From assembly GCF_013403565.1 (NCBI RefSeq), contig NZ_CP058627.1, positions 2,046,001-2,110,000 on the forward strand: a DNA stretch of 64,000 nucleotides, written 5' to 3'. Source of the stretch: Chitinibacter bivalviorum (GTDB taxonomy: Bacteria > Pseudomonadota > Gammaproteobacteria > Burkholderiales > Chitinibacteraceae). Position numbers and translations under genes: made by a program. Below are positions 1 to 7,138 of the stretch, piece by piece. Positions within the stretch are counted from its first letter, which is position 1. Every line of letters starts with the position of its first letter. The notes under the pieces are model-generated. The model saw nothing but the letters and a program-made list of their open reading frames with translations. It did no database searches and was not told the DNA's origin.

Positions 1-1
1 C

Positions 2-394
2 GATGGTGCGCAAGTTTGGTTGTTTGGCTCAGGTAAAGACAGCGAAATTTGCGATGAAATCGTCCAACTTGCACCGCATGTGATCAATCTGGCGGGCAAA
101 ACCAGCCTGGCCGAAGCGATTGATTTGCTATCACTGGCGCACGTTGCCGTTTGCAATGACTCTGGCTTGATGCATGTGGCTGCCGCACTGGGCCGCCCGC
201 TGGTTGCGGTGTTTGGCTCTAGCTCGCCAGGCTTTACGCCACCGCTAACCTTAAAGGCCAAGATTGTGACGCTGGATCTGGAATGCAGCCCGTGCTTCGA
301 GCGCGTGTGCCCGCTGGGCCATATGGACTGCCTCAATAAACTGACGCCTGATCGTGTGATGAAGGCGCTAAAAGAATTAAACAAGGAATATTAA
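2..394 (+). CDS. waaF: ADP-heptose:LPS heptosyltransferase, C-terminal part (truncated by window edge)
   Basis: This is the 3' end of a glycosyltransferase family 9 gene; the reading frame is open from base 2 and the start lies outside the window. The visible part carries the nucleotide-sugar binding region of ADP-heptose:LPS heptosyltransferase II ([16 protein letters not shown], then [14 protein letters not shown]) and the Cys-rich stretch [16 protein letters not shown] typical of WaaF. The enzyme adds the second heptose to the lipopolysaccharide inner core at the cytoplasmic face of the inner membrane. It ends two bases before aroA, so the two are probably co-transcribed. WaaF is the best guess over WaaC or WaaQ because of the C-terminal Cys motif. 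Confidence 0.85.
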   Translation, partial: DGAQVWLFGSGKDSEICDEIVQLAPHVINLAGKTSLAEAIDLLSLAHVAVCNDSGLMHVAAALGRPLVAVFGSSSPGFTPPLTLKAKIVTLDLECSPCFERVCPLGHMDCLNKLTPDRVMKALKELNKEY

Positions 395-396
395 GC

Positions 397-1719
397 ATGG
401 AACACATCGACCTCGCTCCGATCGCCAAAGTGGCCGGCACCGTTGCCCTGCCCGGCTCAAAAAGTATTTCCAACCGCACCTTGCTGCTCGCAGCCTTGTG
501 CGCAGGCCAAACCACCGTGCGCGGCCTGTTGGCATCGGACGATACCCAGCGCATGCTCGAAGCGCTCGACGCGCTGGGCGTAAAGGTCGAACAACTCCTC
601 GATGAAAATGGCGCTGATTCACGCGATTTCATCGTGCATGGTTGCGCAGGGAACTTCCCAAATAAAAATGCCGATCTATTTCTTGGCAATGCGGGTACGG
701 CATTCCGCCCACTGACTGCGGCGCTGGCTTTGTCGAACGGCAGCTATCATCTGCACGGCGTAGCCCGTATGCACGAACGCCCGATTGGCGATTTGGTCGA
801 TGCGCTGCGTCAAGCGGGCAGCCAGATTGATTACCTCGGTAATGAAGGCTTCCCACCCCTTCAAATTAAACCAAGCCTGATCAAACCGGGCGCTGCGGCA
901 GCAGATCGCGTCCAAGTGAAAGGCAATGTCTCTAGCCAGTTTTTGACTGGCCTGTTGATGTCATTACCGCTGACCAATCGCGATATGACGGTCGAAGTCG
1001 TGGGCGAATTGATTTCGAAACCCTATATCGAAATCACGCTCAATCTGATGGCTAAATTTGGCCTGAAAGTTGAGAAAAAGAGCTGGAACGAGTTCTTTAT
1101 TCCTGCTGGCCAAGTGTACCAATCGCCGGGCGAGATCTTTGTTGAAGGCGATGCATCCAGCGCGTCTTACTTCCTTGCCGCCGGTGCAATTGGCGGGGGC
1201 GATGCAGTGCGTGTAACGGGCGTCGGTAGTGAATCGATCCAAGGCGATAAACGCTTTGCTGAAACACTGGAACAAATGGGTGCGCAAATTACTTGGGGCC
1301 CAAACTGGATTGAAGCTGCGCCCCCTGCCGATGGCCAACTCAAAGCGATTGACGTTGATCTAAACCACATCCCCGACGCGGCGATGACGATTGCGATTGC
1401 TGCGCTCTTTGCCAAAGGCAAAACAACGATCCGCAATATCGAAAGCTGGCGCGTGAAAGAAACCGATCGCCTGTCGGCTATGGCGACTGAATTGCGCAAA
1501 GTCGGCGCGACGGTGGAAGAAGGTCAGGATTGGATTTCAGTCATTGCACCAGAAAGCCTCACGCCAAATGCCGAAATCGACACGTACGACGATCACCGCA
1601 TGGCCATGTGCTTCTCATTGGTCGCGCTGGGCGGCGTGCCAGTACGGATTAATGATCCGAAATGCACGGCCAAAACCTTCCCGACTTACTTTGAAGAATT
1701 AGCGCGCATTACCCTCTAA
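397..1719 (+). CDS. aroA: 3-phosphoshikimate 1-carboxyvinyltransferase (EPSP synthase)
   Basis: AroA joins shikimate-3-phosphate and phosphoenolpyruvate to make EPSP, the sixth step of the shikimate pathway, in the cytosol. The 440-residue product has the N-terminal PGSKSISNR substrate loop, [11 protein letters not shown], the DxAMT-type motif (IPDAAMTIA), RVKETDR and the C-terminal [10 protein letters not shown]. Its length matches the class I (E. coli type) enzyme. ATG at 397 lies two bases after the preceding heptosyltransferase stop, with an AAGGAATA stretch just upstream. A 49-bp palindromic repeat begins immediately after the stop codon and may shape the 3' end of the transcript. Confidence 0.97.
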   Translation: MEHIDLAPIAKVAGTVALPGSKSISNRTLLLAALCAGQTTVRGLLASDDTQRMLEALDALGVKVEQLLDENGADSRDFIVHGCAGNFPNKNADLFLGNAGTAFRPLTAALALSNGSYHLHGVARMHERPIGDLVDALRQAGSQIDYLGNEGFPPLQIKPSLIKPGAAAADRVQVKGNVSSQFLTGLLMSLPLTNRDMTVEVVGELISKPYIEITLNLMAKFGLKVEKKSWNEFFIPAGQVYQSPGEIFVEGDASSASYFLAAGAIGGGDAVRVTGVGSESIQGDKRFAETLEQMGAQITWGPNWIEAAPPADGQLKAIDVDLNHIPDAAMTIAIAALFAKGKTTIRNIESWRVKETDRLSAMATELRKVGATVEEGQDWISVIAPESLTPNAEIDTYDDHRMAMCFSLVALGGVPVRINDPKCTAKTFPTYFEELARITL

Positions 1720-1768
1720 CCGTATCGCCCTGAAATCTATAATCAGAAAGGATTTCAGGGCAATACCC
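1720..1768. repeat. 49-bp palindromic element, copy 1
   Basis: Ends CCGTAT and ATACCC. It has a strong inner inverted repeat, CCCTGAAATC at 1728-1737 against GATTTCAGGG at 1751-1760. It starts at the first base after the aroA stop. No T-tract follows, so it is not a standard intrinsic terminator. Confidence 0.75.
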
Positions 1769-1949
1769 CCAAGCAGATCAAATTAAAGTTCGCTGTATGA
1801 GTCACCCCACTTGCGGCGTAAAGTTGCTCATTACGTAAATGCAAAGTGCAAGACATCTCGGGCTGCCGATTTAGCGACTTTGGGGTGCAGCATGGCGATA
1901 CATTGAATCGATACATTAATAGTTAGTGCATCTTTAACTGCCAATTAAA

Positions 1950-1976
1950 AAGCCCTCGAATGAGGGCTTTTTTTTA
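1950..1976. terminator. Bidirectional rho-independent terminator
   Basis: Perfect 8-bp stem AAGCCCTC/GAGGGCTT (1950-1957 and 1962-1969) with a GAAT loop, followed by an 8-base T run on the plus strand and preceded by A-rich sequence, so it can also work on the minus strand. It lies just downstream of the Lys-rich secreted protein gene. The 180 bases between it and the aroA-side repeat hold nothing I recognise. Confidence 0.8.
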
Positions 1977-1980
1977 ACGC

Positions 1981-2454
1981 TTATTTTTTACTGCTTTTCT
2001 TCGTCGGCGTGGCTTTGGTGTTTTTGCTGCCCGCTTTGGCACTTGTCGTTTTCTTATTGCTGGGCGAGCTCACCGCCGGCTTTTTGTTGCTCGGTGTCTT
2101 AGTGCTGGTCTTGGTACTAGCTTTGGTACTAGCTTTGGTACTAGCCTTTGCGCTGGACTTAGGGCTGGCCTGATTACTTGTAACCTTTTTGCTTGATTTG
2201 CTGGTTTTAGCCTGAGCGGTTTTTTTGCTCTTGCTGCGCTGTGCGCTTGGCGCTTTAGCCTGTTTGCCCGATGATTTGACTTGCGGGCTGGCTACGACAA
2301 CAGGGGCGGGTTTGGCACTAGGCGCTTTTTTGGCGATGGGTGGCGCGGCATCTGGGCTATCAAAAGGCAATGGCGCATCTTCAGCCCAGACCTTTCCCAA
2401 TGTCAAAGCCAGACCACAAGCCACCAGTACCCATTTTTTCCATTGCATTTGCAT
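1981..2454 (-). CDS. Secreted Lys/Ala/Ser/Thr-rich low-complexity protein
   Basis: The 157-residue product begins with a Sec signal peptide (MQMQWKKWVLVACGLALTLG, cleavage likely after VWA). A short acidic Pro-rich segment follows, then about 110 residues made almost only of Lys, Ala, Ser, Thr and Pro. The composition resembles histone H1-like tails and AlgP, but the signal peptide places it outside the cytoplasm. A stretch near the middle is built from repeated AlaSerThrLys units, encoded by a 12-bp tandem repeat. A highly cationic periplasmic or surface polypeptide might bind anionic polymers such as DNA, LPS or peptidoglycan; that is inference. A second in-frame ATG two codons in is an alternative start. 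Function unknown. Confidence 0.7.
   Translation of the reverse strand: MQMQWKKWVLVACGLALTLGKVWAEDAPLPFDSPDAAPPIAKKAPSAKPAPVVVASPQVKSSGKQAKAPSAQRSKSKKTAQAKTSKSSKKVTSNQASPKSSAKASTKASTKASTKTSTKTPSNKKPAVSSPSNKKTTSAKAGSKNTKATPTKKSSKK
2110..2145. repeat. 12-bp tandem repeat, three copies, inside the Lys-rich gene
   Basis: Three successive units of TTTGGTACTAGC (the first begins with C in place of T) encode AlaSerThrLys on the minus strand. Units are a multiple of three bases, so copy-number change would keep the frame. Degenerate continuations (AKTSTKT) extend it at the protein level. Confidence 0.8.
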
Positions 2455-2677
2455 ACCACACCAACCTTATCAATATCGCTTCATCGACGACGCGTGCCAT
2501 TATACCGAGGGTCAACGGCGGTTATTGTGTTAATTCGTACATTAGCAATTACTTAAAATCTTCAACAAAAACAGCGCCATAAAAGCCTCATGTCAGCATC
2601 ATAAACATTGGCGTGAACTCCTTCACCATTCATCGCCTACCAAGCACAAAATACGTGTTTTCCCTAGGTTGAAAGGA

Positions 2678-2705
2678 TTGACTCGACCTAGATCACTGGT
2701 ACGAT
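2678..2705 (+). promoter_or_regulatory. Sigma-70 promoter of the first chitinase gene
   Basis: TTGACT (2678-2683), a 16-bp spacer, then TACGAT (2700-2705) followed by TGC. The second chitinase promoter has the same layout (TTGACA, 16 bp, TAGGAT, TGC), which supports the call. Predicted transcription start is near 2712, leaving a leader of about 150 nt. Confidence 0.55.
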
Positions 2706-2712
2706 TGCAAAT

Positions 2713-2737
2713 ATTCTTTGATACCAATTCAAAGAAT
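2713..2737. promoter_or_regulatory. Inverted repeat at the predicted 5' end of the chitinase 1 transcript
   Basis: Perfect 9-bp arms ATTCTTTGA (2713-2721) and TCAAAGAAT (2729-2737), separated by 7 bases. It could be an operator overlapping the start of transcription, or a 5'-terminal mRNA hairpin. A second leader hairpin, GCAGCAT/ATGCTGC, lies at 2793-2817. Apart from these, the gap between 2455 and 2864 shows no gene. Confidence 0.45.
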
Positions 2738-2864
2738 CAGTACGACCACTTTGCCCCATGACGGTCAGCAGCGGTCAACCATAAAAGCGCCTGCAGCATG
2801 GATGAGGAAGATGCTGCTCTCCGATTAGGAAAGGCCAAAATCCTCAGATGGAGCGGGACTTATT

Positions 2865-4637
2865 ATGAATAAGAAATTTCAACTCTCGACCCTGATCGCT
2901 GCGCTGTGTTTGAGCGCAGGTGTATGGGCTGCTGACTGGGATGCAAAAACGGTATATACCAAAGATCAAACCGTAACGTATCAAGGTCAAACTTATAAAG
3001 CCAAATGGTGGACCACTGGTGAAGTACCTGGCGCCACCCAATGGGGTCCATGGGCCTTAGTTGCAAGTGGTGCAACACCTGCACCGGTTGTTACGGCAAA
3101 ACCAACGACAGCGCCAACAGCCACACCAACGGTAGCTCCAACTGCCGTTCCTAGCGCCAAACCCACTGTAGCGCCTGTCGTCACCGCCACACCAACCGCC
3201 AAGCCCGTCGTGACCGCAACGCCCGTTGTCACTGCGAGCCCAACACCAAAACCAGTCGTGACAGCAACACCTACTGCGGTTCCAAGCGCAGCACCCACAC
3301 CCACAGCAACGCCTGCTGGCGGCATTGGCTTGCCAAAATGTGAAGCCGCTTGGAATGCTGGCAGCTCGTATGCCGGCGGCGCGAAAGTAAGCTACAACGC
3401 AGTAAATTACACCGCTAAATGGTGGTCGAATGCCGGCTCTGAGCCAGGCAAAGCCGCCGAGTGGGCTGCTGCTGGCGCATGTAACAACGCCGGCCAAGCA
3501 ACACCAACACCCGGTGGCGGCACAGGTGGTAGCACCGGTGGCTTGCCAACTAAAGCGGAAGCAGAAAGCTATGCAGCAACGCTGACCAATAGCGATATTT
3601 TCCGCAAAGTAAAAGCCTCAGTTCGTACTTTGCCCAATGCACAAGTTGAAGCGGTCACCCCAGGTTCGATGACCAATCCGAGCAACGTGAAACGCGTTGA
3701 AGGCATCGTGTCGAAAGCGAAATGGGATTACTACTTCGCCGTAGCGAACCCTAGCTACACTTACCCACGTTTCTTGCAAGCGGTCGCTAAATTCCCAGCC
3801 TTCTGTGGCGACTACACGGATGGCCGTAACGCGGATGAAATTTGCCGTCGTTCACTGTCGGCGATGTTTGCGCACTTTGCCCAAGAAACCGGCGGTCACA
3901 GCACCGTTGAATTCCCAGTGCCAGAATGGCGCCAAGCTTTAGTGTATGTCCGCGAAATGGGTTGCTCTGAAACTGGCACCGGTTGTGGCTACAACACTGA
4001 ATGTACTGATCCCGTATTTAATAAAGTCTGGACTTGCGGCAAAGACGCAGCCGGCGGCTTTAAGAAATACTATGGTCGTGGCGCGAAACAATTGTCATAC
4101 AACTACAACTACGGTCCATTTAGCCAAGCCATGTTTGATGGCGACCAGACTGTATTGTTGAATGATCCAGATCGCGTAGCGGAAAGCTGGTTGAATTTGG
4201 CCTCAGCCGTATTCTTCTTTGTTTACCCACAACCACCAAAACCATCAATGCTGCACGTTGTGGATGGCACTTGGGTTCCAAACGACTTTGATAAATCGCG
4301 TCAATTGGGTAACGACTTCCCAACTACGATTCAAATTATCAATGCCGAATGCCAAGACAGCCCAACTAAAGCTGCCGCACAAAACCGTCTGAACTACTAC
4401 GCCGAGTTCGCCAAAGACTTGGGCTGGGATACCAGTAAAGAGTCTCTGAAATGTGCCGGCATGGGTCGCTTTGACGGTGGTTCATCAGCCGCATTCAACA
4501 TTTACTGGGAAAAAGACTGGAAAGTGGGCGGCGATAACAAGTGTCAACTTGTGAGCTACCAGACGCCATACAATGCCCTGATCGATGGCCAATACAGCAA
4601 ATGTGTAGAAGCAAACTGGGGTATTACTCTAAAATAA
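2865..4637 (+). CDS. Secreted GH19 chitinase with two chitin-binding domains (first of tandem pair)
   Basis: An extracellular endochitinase that cleaves beta-1,4 links in chitin. The 590-residue precursor has, in order: signal peptide (1-22, cleavage after VWA); a CBM5/12-type chitin-binding domain (about 24-66, AKWWTTGEVPG); an Ala/Thr/Pro/Val-rich linker (70-150); a second CBM5/12 domain (about 156-206, TAKWWSNAGSEPG); a Gly-rich spacer; and a GH19 catalytic domain (about 230-590). The catalytic domain has FAHFAQETGGH, with Glu341 the likely general acid, and the family signature YYGRGAKQLSYNYNYG at 402-417. GGAGCGGG upstream of ATG 2865 is the ribosome-binding site. The neighbour at 5083 is a paralogue with an almost identical catalytic domain. 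Confidence 0.95.
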   Translation: MNKKFQLSTLIAALCLSAGVWAADWDAKTVYTKDQTVTYQGQTYKAKWWTTGEVPGATQWGPWALVASGATPAPVVTAKPTTAPTATPTVAPTAVPSAKPTVAPVVTATPTAKPVVTATPVVTASPTPKPVVTATPTAVPSAAPTPTATPAGGIGLPKCEAAWNAGSSYAGGAKVSYNAVNYTAKWWSNAGSEPGKAAEWAAAGACNNAGQATPTPGGGTGGSTGGLPTKAEAESYAATLTNSDIFRKVKASVRTLPNAQVEAVTPGSMTNPSNVKRVEGIVSKAKWDYYFAVANPSYTYPRFLQAVAKFPAFCGDYTDGRNADEICRRSLSAMFAHFAQETGGHSTVEFPVPEWRQALVYVREMGCSETGTGCGYNTECTDPVFNKVWTCGKDAAGGFKKYYGRGAKQLSYNYNYGPFSQAMFDGDQTVLLNDPDRVAESWLNLASAVFFFVYPQPPKPSMLHVVDGTWVPNDFDKSRQLGNDFPTTIQIINAECQDSPTKAAAQNRLNYYAEFAKDLGWDTSKESLKCAGMGRFDGGSSAAFNIYWEKDWKVGGDNKCQLVSYQTPYNALIDGQYSKCVEANWGITLK

Positions 4638-4667
4638 TTACATAGCAAGGCATCTAGTTCGATACAT
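4619..4667. repeat. Possible 49-bp palindromic element across the chitinase 1 stop codon
   Basis: Begins GGGTAT inside the last chitinase codons and ends ATACAT, with the exact 49-bp spacing of the family. The inner conserved block is weak, and GGGTAT is also needed to code the conserved Trp-Gly-Ile, so this is a tentative member. Confidence 0.35.
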
Positions 4668-4692
4668 CACCCATGTATCGAACCAGCCCAGC

Positions 4693-4723
4693 AAAAAAGG
4701 CTCGCATTATGCGAGCCTTTTTT
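4693..4723 (+). terminator. Rho-independent terminator after chitinase 1
   Basis: Stem GGCTCGCA/TGCGAGCC (4699-4706 and 4710-4717) followed by TTTTTT and preceded by an A run. It separates the two chitinase genes into individual transcription units. Confidence 0.9.
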
Positions 4724-4890
4724 ATTGTCCACCTCAAAATCTGAAATAAACCCACCACATTCCATTCGCATACCTTACTCATTCCAATTTAATAAAATCG
4801 AAGTACACAGACAAAAACAATGCAGTTGGTCAGCAGATTACACGGCAATAGAAAGGTTACGTAATTGAAAAATAATCTTTTCAAAACAAT

Positions 4891-4931
4891 GTGGTATTTA
4901 ACTTGTAGTCATTGACAATACCACTACAAGT
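4891..4931. promoter_or_regulatory. Interleaved inverted repeats over the chitinase 2 promoter
   Basis: GTGGTATT (4891-4898) is complementary to AATACCAC (4917-4924), and ACTTGTAG (4901-4908) is complementary to CTACAAGT (4924-4931). The order A-B-A'-B' overlaps the -35 box and spacer. This looks like a double operator; no specific regulator can be named from the sequence. Confidence 0.5.
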
Positions 4932-4939
4932 GATAGGAT
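4912..4939 (+). promoter_or_regulatory. Sigma-70 promoter of the second chitinase gene
   Basis: TTGACA (4912-4917), a 16-bp spacer, TAGGAT (4934-4939), then TGC. It resembles the chitinase 1 promoter in spacing and -10 context. The transcript would begin near 4946. The leader of about 140 nt starts with a hairpin, GTGAGCTT/AAGCTCAC (4950-4957 and 4960-4967), and contains a further CGAGGC/GCCTCG stem (5025-5030 and 5061-5066). Confidence 0.65.
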
Positions 4940-5082
4940 TGCCCGTAAGGTGAGCTTGTAAGCTCACAAATAATCGGCACAGACCGATGCTCGCATGACA
5001 AAACATAATCGCAGGTCGCTGTAACGAGGCCGCGGTACTGCGAACACTACACCGGTTTCAGCCTCGGGATTGGAGAGAGATT

Positions 5083-6873
5083 ATGACAAAAAGCAGGAAA
5101 ATCGCCGCATTACTGGCAGCAATGACGCTCAGCGCCAGTGTTTGGGCGGCCGAATGGAGCAGCAGCGCGGTTTATGTAGCCGGCACGACCGTCACCTACC
5201 AAGGTCAAAGCTACCAAGCAAAATGGTGGACCACGGGCGAAGCGCCGGGCGCCAGCCAATGGGGCCCGTGGACTTTGCTGAGCGGATCAGGTGTAACACC
5301 AGCGCCAACCCTCGCCCCGACAGCCGCACCCACTGTCGCGCCAACGGCAACACCCGTAGTGACCATCGCTCCAACGGCAACGCCAAAACCAACAACCGCG
5401 CCAACGGCTAGCCCAGTTGTGACTGCGGCGCCTACAGCGACCCCGAAACCCAGCACCGCGCCGACGACGGCACCAACCGTTGCTCCGACAGTAGCTCCAA
5501 CGGCTGTTCCAACCGTAGCCCCAACAGCGGCCCCCACTGCAACGCCAGGTTCTGGCACTGGTTTGCCAAAATGTAATGCCCTGTGGAATAGCTCCACGGC
5601 TTACCCAGGTGGCAGCAATGTGAGTTACAACGGTGTGAATTACTCAGCCAAGTGGTATGAAAATGCCGGCGTTGAGCCAGGCAAAGACGCAGGCTGGACC
5701 GCCGCTGGCTCTTGCGATGCATCTGGTTTAGCGACGCCAGCGCCCGGCGGCTCTGGCGGCAGCACGGGCACTGGTGTTCCGAGCAAAGCTGAAGCCGAAG
5801 CCTACGCAGCCACACTGACTAACAGTGATATTTTCCGCAAAGTAAAAGCCTCAGTTCGCACCTTGAGTAATGCCGAAGTCGAAGCTGTCGCACCAGGCAA
5901 AGCGACCAATCCTGCCAATGTGAAACGGGTTGAAGCACTGTTACCAGCGCAGAAATTCGAGTATTACTTCCCAAAACGTAACACTTCCTACACTTACACC
6001 GGCTTCTTGCAAGCGGTGGCCAAATTCCCAGGCTTCTGTGACACCTACACCGATGGCCGCAATACCGACGAGATCTGCCGTCGTTCGTTGTCTGCGATGT
6101 TTGCACACTTTGCCCAAGAAACCGGTGGCCATAGCGTAACGCAATATGGCATCGAAGAATGGCGTCAAGCGCTGGTCCACGTGCGTGAAATGGGCTGCGA
6201 TGAAACCACTCCAGGCGTTTGCGGCTACAACACCGAATGTACTGATCCAGTCTTCAACAAAACGTGGACTTGCGGTAAAGATGCTGGCGGCAACTTCAAG
6301 AAGTACTTTGGTCGTGGCGCGAAACAGTTGTCTTACAACTACAACTACGGTCCATTTAGCCAAGCGATGTTCGACGGTGATCAATTCAAACTGTTGAATA
6401 ACCCAGAGTTGGTGGCGGATACTTGGTTGAATCTGGCCTCTGCCGTGTTCTTCTTTATCTATCCACAACCGCCAAAACCATCGATGTTGCACGTGATCGA
6501 TGGCACTTGGGTACCGAACGACTTTGATAAATCGCGTCAATTGGGTAACGATTTCCCAACGACCATCCAGATTATCAATGCTGAATGCCAAGACAGCCCA
6601 ACCAAGGCTGCCGCACAAAACCGCATTGATTACTACACTCAGTTTGCCAAAGATCTGGGCTGGGATATCAGCAAAGAATCGATGAAATGCGCTGGCATGG
6701 GCCGATTTGATGGTGGTTCTTCTGCCGCATTTAACATCTATTGGGAAAAAGACTGGAAAGTGGGCGGCGACAACAAGTGTCAGCTTGTGAGCTACCAGAC
6801 GCCATACAATGCGCTGATTGATGGTCAATACAGCAAATGCGTTGAAACCAACTGGGGTATTACTCTGAAATAA
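5083..6873 (+). CDS. Secreted GH19 chitinase with two chitin-binding domains (second of tandem pair)
   Basis: Paralogue of the preceding chitinase with the same architecture in 596 residues: signal peptide (1-22, after VWA), CBM5/12 domain (24-66, QAKWWTTGEAPG), a Pro/Thr/Ala linker of repeated APT and ATP units (70-156), a second CBM5/12-type domain (about 161-211) and a GH19 catalytic domain (about 236-596). The likely catalytic Glu347 is in FAHFAQETGGH, and the YFGRGAKQLSYNYNYG signature is intact. In the second binding domain the usual AKWW is AKWY, a change at a probable chitin-stacking aromatic. The catalytic C-terminal halves of the two proteins are nearly identical, while linkers and flanking DNA have diverged. 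GGAGAGAG before ATG 5083 sets the start. Confidence 0.95.
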   Translation: MTKSRKIAALLAAMTLSASVWAAEWSSSAVYVAGTTVTYQGQSYQAKWWTTGEAPGASQWGPWTLLSGSGVTPAPTLAPTAAPTVAPTATPVVTIAPTATPKPTTAPTASPVVTAAPTATPKPSTAPTTAPTVAPTVAPTAVPTVAPTAAPTATPGSGTGLPKCNALWNSSTAYPGGSNVSYNGVNYSAKWYENAGVEPGKDAGWTAAGSCDASGLATPAPGGSGGSTGTGVPSKAEAEAYAATLTNSDIFRKVKASVRTLSNAEVEAVAPGKATNPANVKRVEALLPAQKFEYYFPKRNTSYTYTGFLQAVAKFPGFCDTYTDGRNTDEICRRSLSAMFAHFAQETGGHSVTQYGIEEWRQALVHVREMGCDETTPGVCGYNTECTDPVFNKTWTCGKDAGGNFKKYFGRGAKQLSYNYNYGPFSQAMFDGDQFKLLNNPELVADTWLNLASAVFFFIYPQPPKPSMLHVIDGTWVPNDFDKSRQLGNDFPTTIQIINAECQDSPTKAAAQNRIDYYTQFAKDLGWDISKESMKCAGMGRFDGGSSAAFNIYWEKDWKVGGDNKCQLVSYQTPYNALIDGQYSKCVETNWGITLK

Positions 6874-6903
6874 TTATTCAGATTGATATTGCAAGATATA
6901 CGC
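6855..6903. repeat. Possible 49-bp palindromic element across the chitinase 2 stop codon
   Basis: GGGTAT in the last codons and ATACGC exactly 49 bp on, as at the end of chitinase 1, although the bases between have diverged. Inner conservation is poor, so it is tentative. Confidence 0.3.
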
Positions 6904-6931
6904 CACACGGGTATCCATGTGGCGTTTTTTA
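6901..6931 (+). terminator. Rho-independent terminator after chitinase 2
   Basis: Stem CGCCACA/TGTGGCG (6901-6907 and 6918-6924) followed by TTTTTT. Confidence 0.85.
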
Positions 6932-7138
6932 TTGCACTTCAGCCAAGTCATTGTTTTATTTGAACTATGCTGTAAATGATGGGCAGCTCGGCAAAATTAC
7001 GGATGAGCGGATAGAACATCATTCAATTTGCTGAATTTTTCCTCATTACGCCAAAGAGCATCACACGTTAAATTAGAAAAAGCTGTTGTTTGGTTCAGGC
7101 TATTTTTATAATGTTTGAAATATCCCACAGGAATCAGC

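Noticed and set aside
4941..5082. Possible c-di-GMP (GEMM) riboswitch in the chitinase 2 leader
   Set aside because: The leader has hairpins, but I could not find the conserved GEMM bulge and tetraloop-receptor bases.
3057..5597. Long minus-strand frames across the chitinase linkers (Gly/Val/Ala-rich)
   Set aside because: They are antisense shadows of the Pro/Thr/Ala linker repeats, without ribosome-binding sites.
5941..6828. A 295-codon minus-strand frame opposite the chitinase 2 catalytic domain
   Set aside because: It is antisense to a clearly functional domain, has no recognisable motif, and lacks a promoter or ribosome-binding site.
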